From contig NW_019091567.1 in assembly GCF_001949145.1 (NCBI RefSeq), forward strand, positions 402,497-450,757: a stretch of DNA of 48,261 nucleotides. Reading direction: 5' to 3'. Of the stretch, positions 35,870 to 45,766 are shown one piece after another. The DNA is from Acanthaster planci. Lineage: Eukaryota; Echinodermata; Asteroidea; Valvatida; Acanthasteridae. Position numbers and translations under genes: made by a program. Within the stretch, counting starts at the first letter, position 1. Every line of letters starts with the position of its first letter. The notes below the pieces were generated by a model that saw nothing but the letters and a program-made list of their open reading frames with translations, did not search any database and was not told the origin of the DNA.

Positions 35870-36810
35870 AACAGTTTGTTCAGCCAGACTTGTGGAAAAG
35901 CTGCCCACACAGAGATGAAGTTAAGATCATCTGCAACTTCGCTAAATTTCAAGTTCACACTGATCTTGTGCACCGGCGTATCTTAAATACCACGCACAAG
36001 TTCACGTTTTCAATAAAATATTGACATCAGCGATGGTGTAAAGATTCTTTCAACTAAGGAAATTTTTCTCACTGTCTTCCCTTTTTTCGAAAACTGAAAG
36101 GAAGACGTATTTTTAAGGGAAAAATCTTTGGTTTAAATGGGGTTAAATTCCTCTTCGTATGGATACAAGATTGATTATGAAAGAATGAATTTTTACCGGT
36201 TTTATGTTGTTCAAGTGAAATTGGTTACTAAATGAAACAAAAAGAAACGAAAGCTTTCATCTCAAACGCAACCACAGCCCCCACCCCTAAAAGAACAAAG
36301 AGAAACGCATAATGGCTTTGAGCTGGACTAAGTGAGGGCGCTATTTTCATAACGACGGAGTCTCAAGTGGTCGGAAATGAACTTCGACTACAGGAAATGC
36401 ACACGTTACGGCCGCACCGCTACCAAGCAAAATGAACACCGCCAACCAACATGGTCCTTTTCAACCGAGGACGGTGCTTCTGCTAGAGGCATTGCGAGAG
36501 ACAAACTGACGACAGATTGTAAAGTTTATTCAAATCAATTTTTATCTTCATTTTCAAAACACAGCATATGACAAAGGGAACATTTCAAAGGTTCATGGTT
36601 TGTTAGCAATGCCACGCCCAGATTTTACTGTCTTGCACTGTACATAATTTGAAAGGATGTCTGATATTAAAACTTTCGCCGAGTCAAGTCACAAAAGATG
36701 ATGATTTGAACAGGGCGCAAATTATTATAATACCAGCGTCTATGAACATTGTTTATTTTTGCACGCTGTTCCTTTGCTATAGGCCTAAACCCGTAAAAAC
36801 TGAAAAATAA

Positions 36811-36903
36811 GGGGGAGGGAGGGAGGGAGGGAGGGAGNNNNNNNNNNNNNNNNNNNNNNNNNNNNNNNNNNNNNNNNNNNNNNNNNNNNNNNNNNNNNNN
36901 NNN

Positions 36904-36940
<37 letters not shown>
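36811..36940. repeat. (GGGA)n / (GA)n microsatellite spanning a 66-N gap
   Basis: GGGAGGGAGGGAGG runs into Ns at 36838-36903, and the sequence resumes as GAGAGAGAGA. The whole is a purine-only tract on the plus strand, likely unresolved in assembly. Confidence 0.95.
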
Positions 36941-36946
<6 letters not shown>

Positions 36947-37363
36947 CGCAGTGGAAACGAAAAAAAAAGAAAAGAGAATCAGGATGAAAGCTACCAATTT
37001 ACTTGAAAACGTTTCGGACTTGAGCCCCTTATAAGCCAGCGTTAATGGCCGAGTTTGTAACAAACAGGAACGCACGCATTAAAAGTGATTAGACACTGCA
37101 CTGTATCAACATCGTGAATATTCGTAATTATCATTGCGCTTTTCGTTGAACGGACGAATGGAACACTGTTTCAACGCGTGCGTTTCGTTTGTGACGCACT
37201 GTAGTCGACGCGGACAGCATCTTAATATGCAAGTTGTTAAGCCGCTCCTCGCGCGTGACTTTACGCCGTAGTTTCCTTTATGTCGAAACAATCATTTAGA
37301 GTCCGAAATGTCATTAATTCAAACATGTTTCTATGGAGCAGCTTTCAACCAAACACAAACAAG

Positions 37364-37370
37364 TATAAAG
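37364..37370 (+). promoter_or_regulatory. TATA box of the stathmin-domain gene
   Basis: TATAAAG lies 146 bp upstream of the ATG at 37510 in an otherwise gene-free region. A start site near 37395 would give a ~115 nt 5' UTR. Inferred from position only. Confidence 0.5.
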
Positions 37371-37509
37371 GCGAAGGTGCACGTAAACAAACCAGGCAGT
37401 GGAACGATAGCAAACTAGCGAGTAGCAGCGTTTTGTATCTCGGAGAATTTTGAGCTACTTTCTTTAGTGAGTATCCTTCGAAAATTATCAGTTGACCAAG
37501 AATTTTGCC

Positions 37510-39253
37510 ATGGGTGGTTGCAATCAGTCCAAAGTTGTGCCGACTTCGTCACCAGCCGAAGAATTGTCCACGGGGATGATCAAGAACAAGTCCGTCTCCT
37601 TCTGGAAATTCCTTAAGAACCGTCGCAACATGATTCGGGTAAGTTCATTCATTAGCTTACAAGAATTGTTTCAGCAGAATATTCCAACCTGTAAGTATTC
37701 TATAATATTTGTCAGGGTTACAGCTGAAATTAAAGTTTCAAATGTACGAAATTTACCGCGGAATTTGCCGTTGTCTGTTCGTGCCCATTATTGTGAAGGT
37801 GTTTTCCTGTTATAACAATAAATGCATCGATGGAATCAACCAACCTCGAATAATTCTAAGAAGTCTTGTTTCGAGTGTGTTTACTTGTTTACATGCACAA
37901 ATAGAGATATTAAAGAACAAAATGAAACACAGTTTCAAAGATACCTCCTTTGACTGTAGATATTATTCTGGCCGAACTGGTTAAAATAACAGGTAGCCCC
38001 TGCCCTGCCCGAGGACCAGCACACTACCAATGTGTCAGACCGTACCATCGTGGGTATAAACAAGCCGCCTTCTCCCATCCACCCCCGCTCGCGTGCCAGT
38101 CAAGACGACAGCCCTTCACCGACGTTCAGCGAGGTCAGCTTGTCTCCTTACATGATCACTGAGGAAACGGCTGATGGAGACGAGTTGCTGGAGCTGGAAA
38201 TTGCCGAACGTCCAACAACACCGGGTAATTTATCGATGGCACCATCAAAACCACCTCCAAAGGAAGTCTAAAACAATATTATTTCATTTACCATTGAAAC
38301 ATTTGGGTTAGGTGCAAGTTTCAGTTGTATGATTCACTTTCTTTACCGGTACTTGCTTCAGATCTCTACGTCTTGGGCACTCCTCTTTTTGCCAAGAAGA
38401 TCAGCAACAAGAAGAAGCTCCATGCTCGTCAGGAAAGTCAGGAAATCCTTCGGGAACTCCGCAATGCTGGCATCGTGGCTCGTCCAGAGACACGCGCGGG
38501 AGGTGTCGCCTACGAGTATTTTGTCAAGGAGAAATTTGGCCTGCTGAAGAATCCGCCAGCCCGCCTGGAGAGGCTGAAGAAAGCGAAGAAGATGAGAGAG
38601 GCACGAGGTGATGCCAAGCTGAGAGAAGAGATAGAGAGTCGCATGCAGATGGCTGAAGAACGCCGAAAGGTAAGATGACCAAGAGCAGCTGGCCTGATAA
38701 AATTAATACAGATGGAACGATTGACATATTGTAGCTTTAATGGATTACTGTTCAATACTAAAGATAAATGATGTGATTTAAAAAAATTAAATTCACAGCA
38801 AGTACTTGACAAGGTTCGCATCCAGCAGACACAGCACTTGGTGTTGGACATCCGAAGAGCCCACAACAACTTGGCCGCTCTGGAGGAAGACAAGATCCAA
38901 GCAACAGCAGAACGCCTCCAACAGAAGGAGATCATGTCTCAGGTAAGTAGAGCTGCCCCACACATAGGCCTCAAGCCCCAAATGCAATCACCTCACATCC
39001 AGGGATCCGGGTCTTAGTGAGAAGGTCGACGCTGAAGATTTCTTCCTCATAATTATTATATGCACAGGTTATGCAGGGTCGTGCCATTGTCAATCGTGAC
39101 CTGCGCAACATGCAAAAGAAACACCACCACACCGAAGTGCGCCTGCGTGCTGCCCTGAAGAAGATTGCCGAGAGAGATGAGGAGCTGCGCGAGGCGAGGA
39201 AAGTCATCGAAGTATCACCAATGAGAGGCGAGGGACAAGACCACAGACAGTAG
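37510..39253 (+). CDS. STMND1: Stathmin-domain protein, STMND1-like, complete, 5 exons
   Basis: Exons 37510-37638, 37993-38224, 38362-38669, 38799-38942, 39068-39253, all GT-AG and in phase, 332 aa. The N-terminus MGGCNQSKV resembles the MGC-type acylated start of STMND1, with Gly2 and Cys4 available for lipid attachment, although the residue at position 6 is Gln and not the usual small residue. Residues 44-120 are a Ser/Pro/acidic linker containing GINKPPSPIHP (human STMND1 has an INKP motif). From about 145 the stathmin-like domain begins: QESQEILRELRNAGI, NPPARLERLKK, then IESRMQMAEERRK (family signature EEKMEAAEERRK). A long coiled coil to the end includes AERDEELREARKVIE, which resembles the end of classical stathmin. 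Stathmins bind tubulin dimers and restrain microtubule growth; function here is inferred. It may be membrane-tethered through its N-terminus. Confidence 0.88.
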
Positions 39254-39602
39254 GAGGAAAAGGCGGGCGAGCAAAATCTCCAACTAAACAACCATCAACT
39301 GTTGGGGAATAATTATGTACTATGTACATGTCGATACCTGTCCAATGGATTTAATTCTTGTACTATGTACATGTCAGTATCGGGGATGATAACATCATTT
39401 TGTACTGTGTACAAACGGTCATTACAAGAGGGGGGTTCACATTTTAAAAAGAGAGATAAAACGGAGGGGGTATTTCACAACAGATGTAAATAACCGCTGT
39501 CACAGGCAAATTGAGAGGGGAATTATGAACAAAAATTCGTTGAATAACAAAATGAAATTCATCATTACTAATTAATCAAATTCAGCCGGGAGGGGTTCGA
39601 AG

Positions 39603-39608
39603 AATAAA
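39603..39608 (+). terminator. Candidate poly(A) signal of STMND1-like gene
   Basis: First AATAAA on the plus strand downstream of the stop codon at 39253, 350 nt away. Others follow at about 39683 and 39725. Confidence 0.4.
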
Positions 39609-40024
39609 ACAGAACAATAGGTCTTTTTATCAACATATATGTTAGGAAGTCGTTTGAGGAGAGCTGAATACCACTTCAACTGGAATAAATACACTGTATC
39701 TTTTCATCAAATCTCCTTTAGAAATAATAAATAATCACGTTTGCCCCCATCTCATAAATGAAACTTTGCACTTTTAAACAGGTGAATTTTAGACCTCATA
39801 CCTTATCCCTTGTCAGTGGAATGTGAGGAAGCGCTCGTTATTTTCTTTTCCTAAAAGGTTTTCTCCAAGTTGGATTGCAATTCCATCAACTTAGGTAGAA
39901 AGATATCTTAGCTGATAAAGTGCAAATAACGATCGTTCTGAAGTGTTACATTTGCCCGCTGCCGCAGTTCTGTCTCGAACCATTTTAGTGACAGTATCTC
40001 AGTAGCCTTTTTGCTAGTTTCTGT

Positions 40025-40640
40025 TTTGTTTCGGTTTGGTTGTTGTGTTGGTTGAGGATGATTGCAGTTGATTGTGGATGGTTGTGGTTGATTAGTTTGG
40101 TTGTAGTGAAGTCTATTCAGTGTGCTCGACTATGGTGATGATGGTTGTGGTTAATTGTGGTGTGGTGTGGTCGATTGTGTTTTGGTGAGCTTGGCTGTAA
40201 TTGGTTGTGGCTGATTGTGGATGGGCGTGGTTGATTGCATAGGATGCTGCTGACTGTGGTTGATTGTGGCCGAGGGTGGTTTACTGTGGTTGCTTGAGGT
40301 TAATTGTGGTAGAGTGTAGTTGATTATGCTTGAGTGTGGTTGTCTGTAATTGGTATGACTGATTGCGAATGGGTGTTGTTTGATTTTGTAAGATGTTGCT
40401 GATTGTGGATGATCGTGGGTGAGTGTGGTTGAATGTGGTTGCTCGTGGTTGCATGGGTTTGAGTTTGCTTGAGTGTAGTTGGCTGTAATTGATGGGTGAT
40501 TGTGGTTGGGTTTAATTGATGCTGATTGTGGATGGGTGTGGTTGATTGTGGTTGGGTGGATTGACTGTATTTGCGGTTTACAGTGTGGGTGTGATTGATT
40601 GTTGTTGGGTGTGGGTGATTGTGGTTGGGCTTAGTGGATA
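40025..40640. repeat. GT-rich degenerate tandem repeat
   Basis: About 600 bp made of imperfect ~10-11 bp units of the form TTGATTGTGG / GTTGATTGTGG. The plus strand is G+T rich and nearly lacks C. Copies diverge too much for one clean period. This is not a CRISPR array: there are no conserved repeats with unique spacers. Confidence 0.85.
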
Positions 40641-40829
40641 TTGTGCCAAGGTGTGGTCAATAGTTCATGGTTGTTTTGCCTCCGTTTTTAGTTTTGGTTT
40701 TGTTCAGTTTGATAAATTCATTTGGTCGTCAGGTGACTGCTCAAGCGTTATCAGTTGCCAGAATTGATTGGTAGAAAGTTGGGTAATCGGTTACTATTAG
40801 CCGAAAGGCCACTTAGCAGTTGTAGTCAA

Positions 40830-41225
40830 TGGCCAGTCACTTCAGTACCCAATTACTCAATACTGCTATTTTGGTCCAAATTCATATCCGCCTATCTTCA
40901 ACTCTTCACCATGAATTCTATTCCTTTCTTTCATTCGTCAGTCACTTCATTTTTCCTGCCTTTCTCACCTTAAACCTTTCACTTTCACCTCACGCCTCCT
41001 TTTAAAAAAAACTTCTTCCCAACCATCAGCAAGAAGTACGTGTTATCTATTCTGTGCTATACTATTGTCAGTTTAAACAGCGACAGCGCCATTTTAGTCC
41101 CAATTCTTTTCTTCCTATTTTGAACTTCTTACCATGTATTCTCAGTTCTTTCTTTCCTTACACCCTTCACCTTCACTTCTTCACGCCTCTTTTAAAAGAC
41201 TTCTTCCCAACCGTCAGCAAAAAAA
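40830..41225. repeat. Imperfect ~200 bp tandem duplication, C/T-rich
   Basis: The segment around 40850-41035 (CTTCACCATGAATTCTATTC, then CTTCTTCCCAACCATCAGCA) recurs about 190-200 bp later (CTTACCATGTATTCTCAGTT, then CTTCTTCCCAACCGTCAGCA). The pyrimidine-rich interiors are similar. Confidence 0.7.
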
Positions 41226-44058
41226 AAATATCATAGATTCTATATCGTATGATACAATTGCTTGGCGGCCTTTTGAAGAAGTCTCTCTAGTTTCTTCAAC
41301 AATTTTCCTGCCTCTCTCATCATCTGTCTCCTTGTTTTCCTCAATAGATCTCTTTAAAAATCCATCCGTTCTCGTCTTGCCTTTCTTTTCTACCTTCATT
41401 TTTCCTTATGCTTGTACGGCATTTTGACCTTCGATTAGTTCTCAACGGAATCCTGCAAGTACAAAATTAATTTACAAGCATTTAGGTGGTTCACACATGG
41501 CCTGAACAATCATTTTTTGGTTGTTTCAAGGTTCAAATATTTCAGCTTAATGGAAGGTCCGTTAGACTGCATGCTTGAATACGTAAGACCTCGGATATTT
41601 TGCGGTCATTTAGAGTTGTCCCAAACGTTTCATTTTTCATTTAGATTACTCATTCATGTATTCCTTTGTATTTCAATTTTTTTCCAAACTCGTTTGCAGG
41701 AGTCAATCGCGGACACAGAATTAAGCCTCACATTCCACTGACTTTGCGCATACGCCGTTGCGTCAACATTAAAATCCAACAATATTACATATTTTATTGA
41801 AACCCTCTGGCGTGCAATCTTGCAAACAACTGAACTTCAACTTGAAAAAAAACTCTGCAGTATTTGGTTTGTCTTATTAAACACAAATGGGGATTCCTCC
41901 AGCTAAAATCGCAATACAAAAATGGCTCTCCTCGAAATGACAATTGACTTCACTTATTTTTTGCTGTCCACAGCATCTTTCACCGGTAATCTTTCAGCCA
42001 AATAGTTTAAGATATCAAATAACTGGTAACCATCTTCATATTACGTATGAGCCTGGGAAAACTCTTTGCCTGTTGACCTTTTTTTAAAAAAATCAAAAAT
42101 AAAAAAAAAACAAAAAACACAAAAGCAAAAAAAAAATTCAAAATTGACAAAATCTAACAAAAAATAAAAAAATAAAAATAAATAAAAAAATATAAAATAA
42201 AAAATAAAAAAAATCTTTTAATTTCATTTGTTACTTTTTATTTAGTTATTTTATTTTATCGGTGAGTTTTATTTCAGCTATTTCACAAATTATGTTATTT
42301 CAGTTTTAATTCACTTTCTTTTTGTTCCAGGGTGGGTTCATTAGGCAATCTTTAAAGGAGAGATATACAGCTAAGTTAACGTTGATAAATTCCATATATC
42401 ACATTTTAATTAATGCAGCAATTACAGCCGGAAATTTCCAGTAGTCATTTTGTTACTTTATTTTATTTGATTTTCATTTACATTCGCCTTATTACACATA
42501 CCTTTGCTAGATTTACTGAAATGTATGAATCATAAAAAATGGTTTGAAAACATGATTCGAACAAACAGACCATTTATGAAAATCAAATCATAAATTTCTT
42601 ACCTGGATAAAGACTTTTCGGCAAACATAATCAAAATTTTCTCATAACCTTTTCGGCCTTGGGGTAGTGGTTTGTAGCATTTTTATTTTGAGTAGAAACC
42701 AAATCAATATCTTTACAGAGTTGTGGTACCTTTTACCTCAGTAACGTAAACTGAAAATCGATATCAATTCCATTGATATTGATCACTTCACAAACACCTA
42801 CGACAATTTCTCAAGCAGTTGAACTGCTTTCAACCCAGTTAGAAAACTACACACCAGTCATATTCAACAGCCTATATTTTCCTCACCACTGTACTCTGAT
42901 GCTTTCATACTGATGGTTATTGCTTGGTTTGGAAATTCTTTGATTCCGTCGTGGAATTTAATAAACTTGCTATGAGCTACGAAAAAGGTTTCCAGACTTG
43001 CTTTTATTCATTTTGTTTGTTTAACCTAAGTGCAGGACGTAAGCTAGAATCTCTAATACATGTATACGGTATGTGCTTGATAATTACGAAATTCAAATGT
43101 TATTCAGCCGCTTAAATATGTAATGCAGTGTGGAAACCGAGGCCCTAAGTTGTTGAGGATAAATTGATAATTAATCCACGAAAATACATTGTATTTTGTG
43201 TCCATGCTTTAATCATCTTCGCGTGATAAGTCAGAGAACGAGCCCAGAATGACTTTTACAGTGTTCATTCTATTAAAACACATTCACCACTGTGTAATTA
43301 AGGACCAAATACCAAAAGTTGTGTTGTAAAACATTTGCGTGGTTGCATAAAGTCAGAAGACTTTATTTCATTTTCTTTTACTTATTTGTGGAGACGTTTG
43401 GGTTTACCGGAAGCCCTCTATTATTTCACAACAGTTGCCAATAAATACACCTTCCATTAAAATTTTCAAATTGTAACACGGTAAGAACATAGCGTACTTA
43501 GTGAAAACACTGCACAAATAAAATAAATGAACAAAGGGAAAGCAATCTGTGTGTTAACTCCTAGGCATCGTGATATAATTATAATACTTATAATAATTTG
43601 GAAATTTCATTTTTTATATTAAATTAGCCTAGAGATCTGTATAGGTGCATCTTTATAGCAGCATAACCCACCTGTTTAAGACAGAGACAATCAAAACAAC
43701 CAATTTTCAAGCAAGGTTCTTCCTATAATGCATCTACATTAATACTGAAATATAAATCCTTCAATCTTATTACACATTGTACATGTTTTTACACTCATAT
43801 GTACAACTCAAGTAAACATCACAGAAACGTTACGGTATTAGCGCTATAGCGTATCGAATCAAGCATAGCCAAATATACATAACTCGGCTATAACATCACA
43901 AAAAATCCTTGAAATTTCTTGTTATTACCCTGTACACTGTGTGCACATTTAAAAAAAAGATAAAAAGAACTTGAAAGAATCATTGCAAAATACATGCCTG
44001 ACACACAGAAAGTGACAACTGCCATCTTTTTCTTCTGAAAATCCCACAATGCGGTTAA
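41226..44058. other. Intergenic, no gene seen; A-rich tract
   Basis: Includes an almost pure A/T tract at about 42088-42215. No conserved exon or transposon ORF was recognised. The 3' part may include the 3' UTR of the minus-strand Ig gene. Confidence 0.5.
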
Positions 44059-45766
44059 TTATGAGCTGACTGATTCCTTGTCCTTAGTGTCATCCACTGG
44101 ATTGCAAGGTCGGCTCGTAAGTGCCCAACCCTTGTACAGGTGATACGGCTCAACCCGGGACAGCTTGACATCGTTGGACGACCTGCTGCTCGCTAGATGT
44201 CCCTCACCCAAGTGCGGTTCAGCAGCAGTGGTCGCTTTCCCGAAATCAGGTCGTTTTCTGATTCTCTCTACCGGAGCCTGGCTTGATTTATCCAGACGAT
44301 CTTGTCTCGATTCATGGGGATTCTTTATGTTCGGTTCACCAACTTCTAGCGAAATGTCTTTGGAGGGGACGGCGCCAAGTGTCTTAGAGTTGATAAACCG
44401 TTTATCCGGTACGGCGTACAAAGCCTCAATACCCTTTCCCCCCATTGTTGAACTCTTCTTTGTTTCTATGAGATCACCATGCAGTTTGGCGGTGCCTTCG
44501 AATGCAGGTTCATCGGCCTTACTTGGGTCTTGGTTAGCAATGGACTACTGGCTCAAGTTCTGTGCAACACCGTTCACAGTTGTCGATGCTTTGGGTAGTT
44601 CATCCGACTTTGTGTCCGGAGAGATCACTTGTGTACTCGATGGTGCAACGAGACCCAGCTGTGTGTTTGTCACGCCGCTTTCGTAGGTGCCTGGTTCGTC
44701 GTTTGTAGTCCCCGGTGACGGGTGGGTTGGATTGGCGCCTAGCTTGGCTGGAGCTTTGAAAAGCAGAACACACATTAGCAATGCGATGGCGACCAGCAAA
44801 AAAACAGCGCCAACAGCCCCTCCTACCAAGATAGTAGTAGAGTGGATCGGGGAGGGCCTAGGGTCGTCATTTGTGTCTTTGATCGTAGGGATTTCTCGAA
44901 TGGTTGTAGATTGGATTGCAGATCGGCTCCCTGTTGGGGCATTCGTTGGATCAAAATACGTCGTCGTGAACTGTACGGCAGACGTTCGCGACCCAAACAA
45001 ATCTTCCTGTCGATTCGAAGTGTTGGGTGTTGTCTCCTCTTGTGAAGCAACATCATTCTTTGGGTAAACAAAGATTAAGTCAGCTTGTGTCTGCCTCGTC
45101 ATCGTAAAGGATCCGTTCAACAAACTGCATGACACTTTGGTGTTGTTGAAGTCTGCCCTTGGCTCCGATATCGTAAGATTTTTTCCATGATCGCTGAATA
45201 ACTGAAATGGTGGGAGCGTAGAATTTTTTTTCAATGTTCCATTTATGTACCACCGATATGTAAAGATGTTCTCGATTGGCTGAGTCGTCTGACAGTGTAA
45301 AGAGATAGAATTCGCAGATGTTGTATTAACAAGTGTTGGTTTGACAACCGTGTTTACCGGCTGTGTTACGGTGAGTCTCGCGACTTCAGAGTCGATATAC
45401 TGAGCGTCGGCAAGACAGAAGAATTTGCACCAGAATGTTCCACTATCACTTTCATGAACACCTTGAATATGTAAAGACCATTCCTGCCTCTCTAATGTTA
45501 CTTGGTATCGTTCATCAGAAACGGTGACAGAATCAGATTGGGATAATGTGTCAGTAGGCCTATGATTAATCTTACTAGAATTACGTTTCCAGCACAGCAC
45601 CATACCCTTGGCTTTGGTTAGTGCATGCCGTTGTATTGACTGAACAGCTGAATGTCACATTGTCTCCCACCACGGCTACGGTCTCGTCGGGATGCCTCGT
45701 GAAAAAACTTCCAACGCTGCCTCCGCACATGGATGCAGCATAAAGAATAATCACAAACACCAACAT
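44059..45766 (-). CDS. Ig-superfamily single-pass receptor, intronless, with two apparent breaks
   Basis: ATG at 45766 starts a signal peptide (MLVFVIILYAASMCGG), then HPDETVAVVGDNVTFSC opens a V-like Ig domain. At a GGG run (45605-45607) the frame must shift by one base to continue as MVLCWKRNSSKI. Domain 1 closes with ESDSGTFWC. Domain 2 follows with Cys at LHC, Trp at YRWYINGT and Cys at VSCSLLNG, several N-glycosylation sequons, a Ser/Thr-rich stalk, and a membrane helix (VGGAVGAVFLLVAIALLMCV, about 44758-44832). A cytosolic tail reaches TAG at 44545-44547; the same frame then stays open for 161 more codons (YAVP and HLYKGW tyrosine motifs) to TAA at 44059. No canonical ITIM is seen. The role is probably cell-surface recognition or adhesion; the ligand is unknown. 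It may be functional with sequence errors or readthrough, or a young pseudogene. A broken paralog lies at 34485-35869. Confidence 0.75.

Larger units (their letters stand above)
35870..37509. other. Intergenic; microsatellites and STMND1-like promoter
   Basis: No gene recognised between the Ig pseudogene start and the stathmin gene. A (GGGA)n run at 36811-36837 and a (GA)n run at 36904-36940 flank the second assembly gap. Confidence 0.5.

Noticed and set aside
40025-40640. CRISPR-like or satellite array
   Set aside because: Repeats are short, degenerate and contiguous without unique spacers, and the genome is animal.
44165-44686. 173-codon plus-strand frame
   Set aside because: Antisense shadow of the Ig receptor tail; no domain, and the minus strand has clear receptor features.
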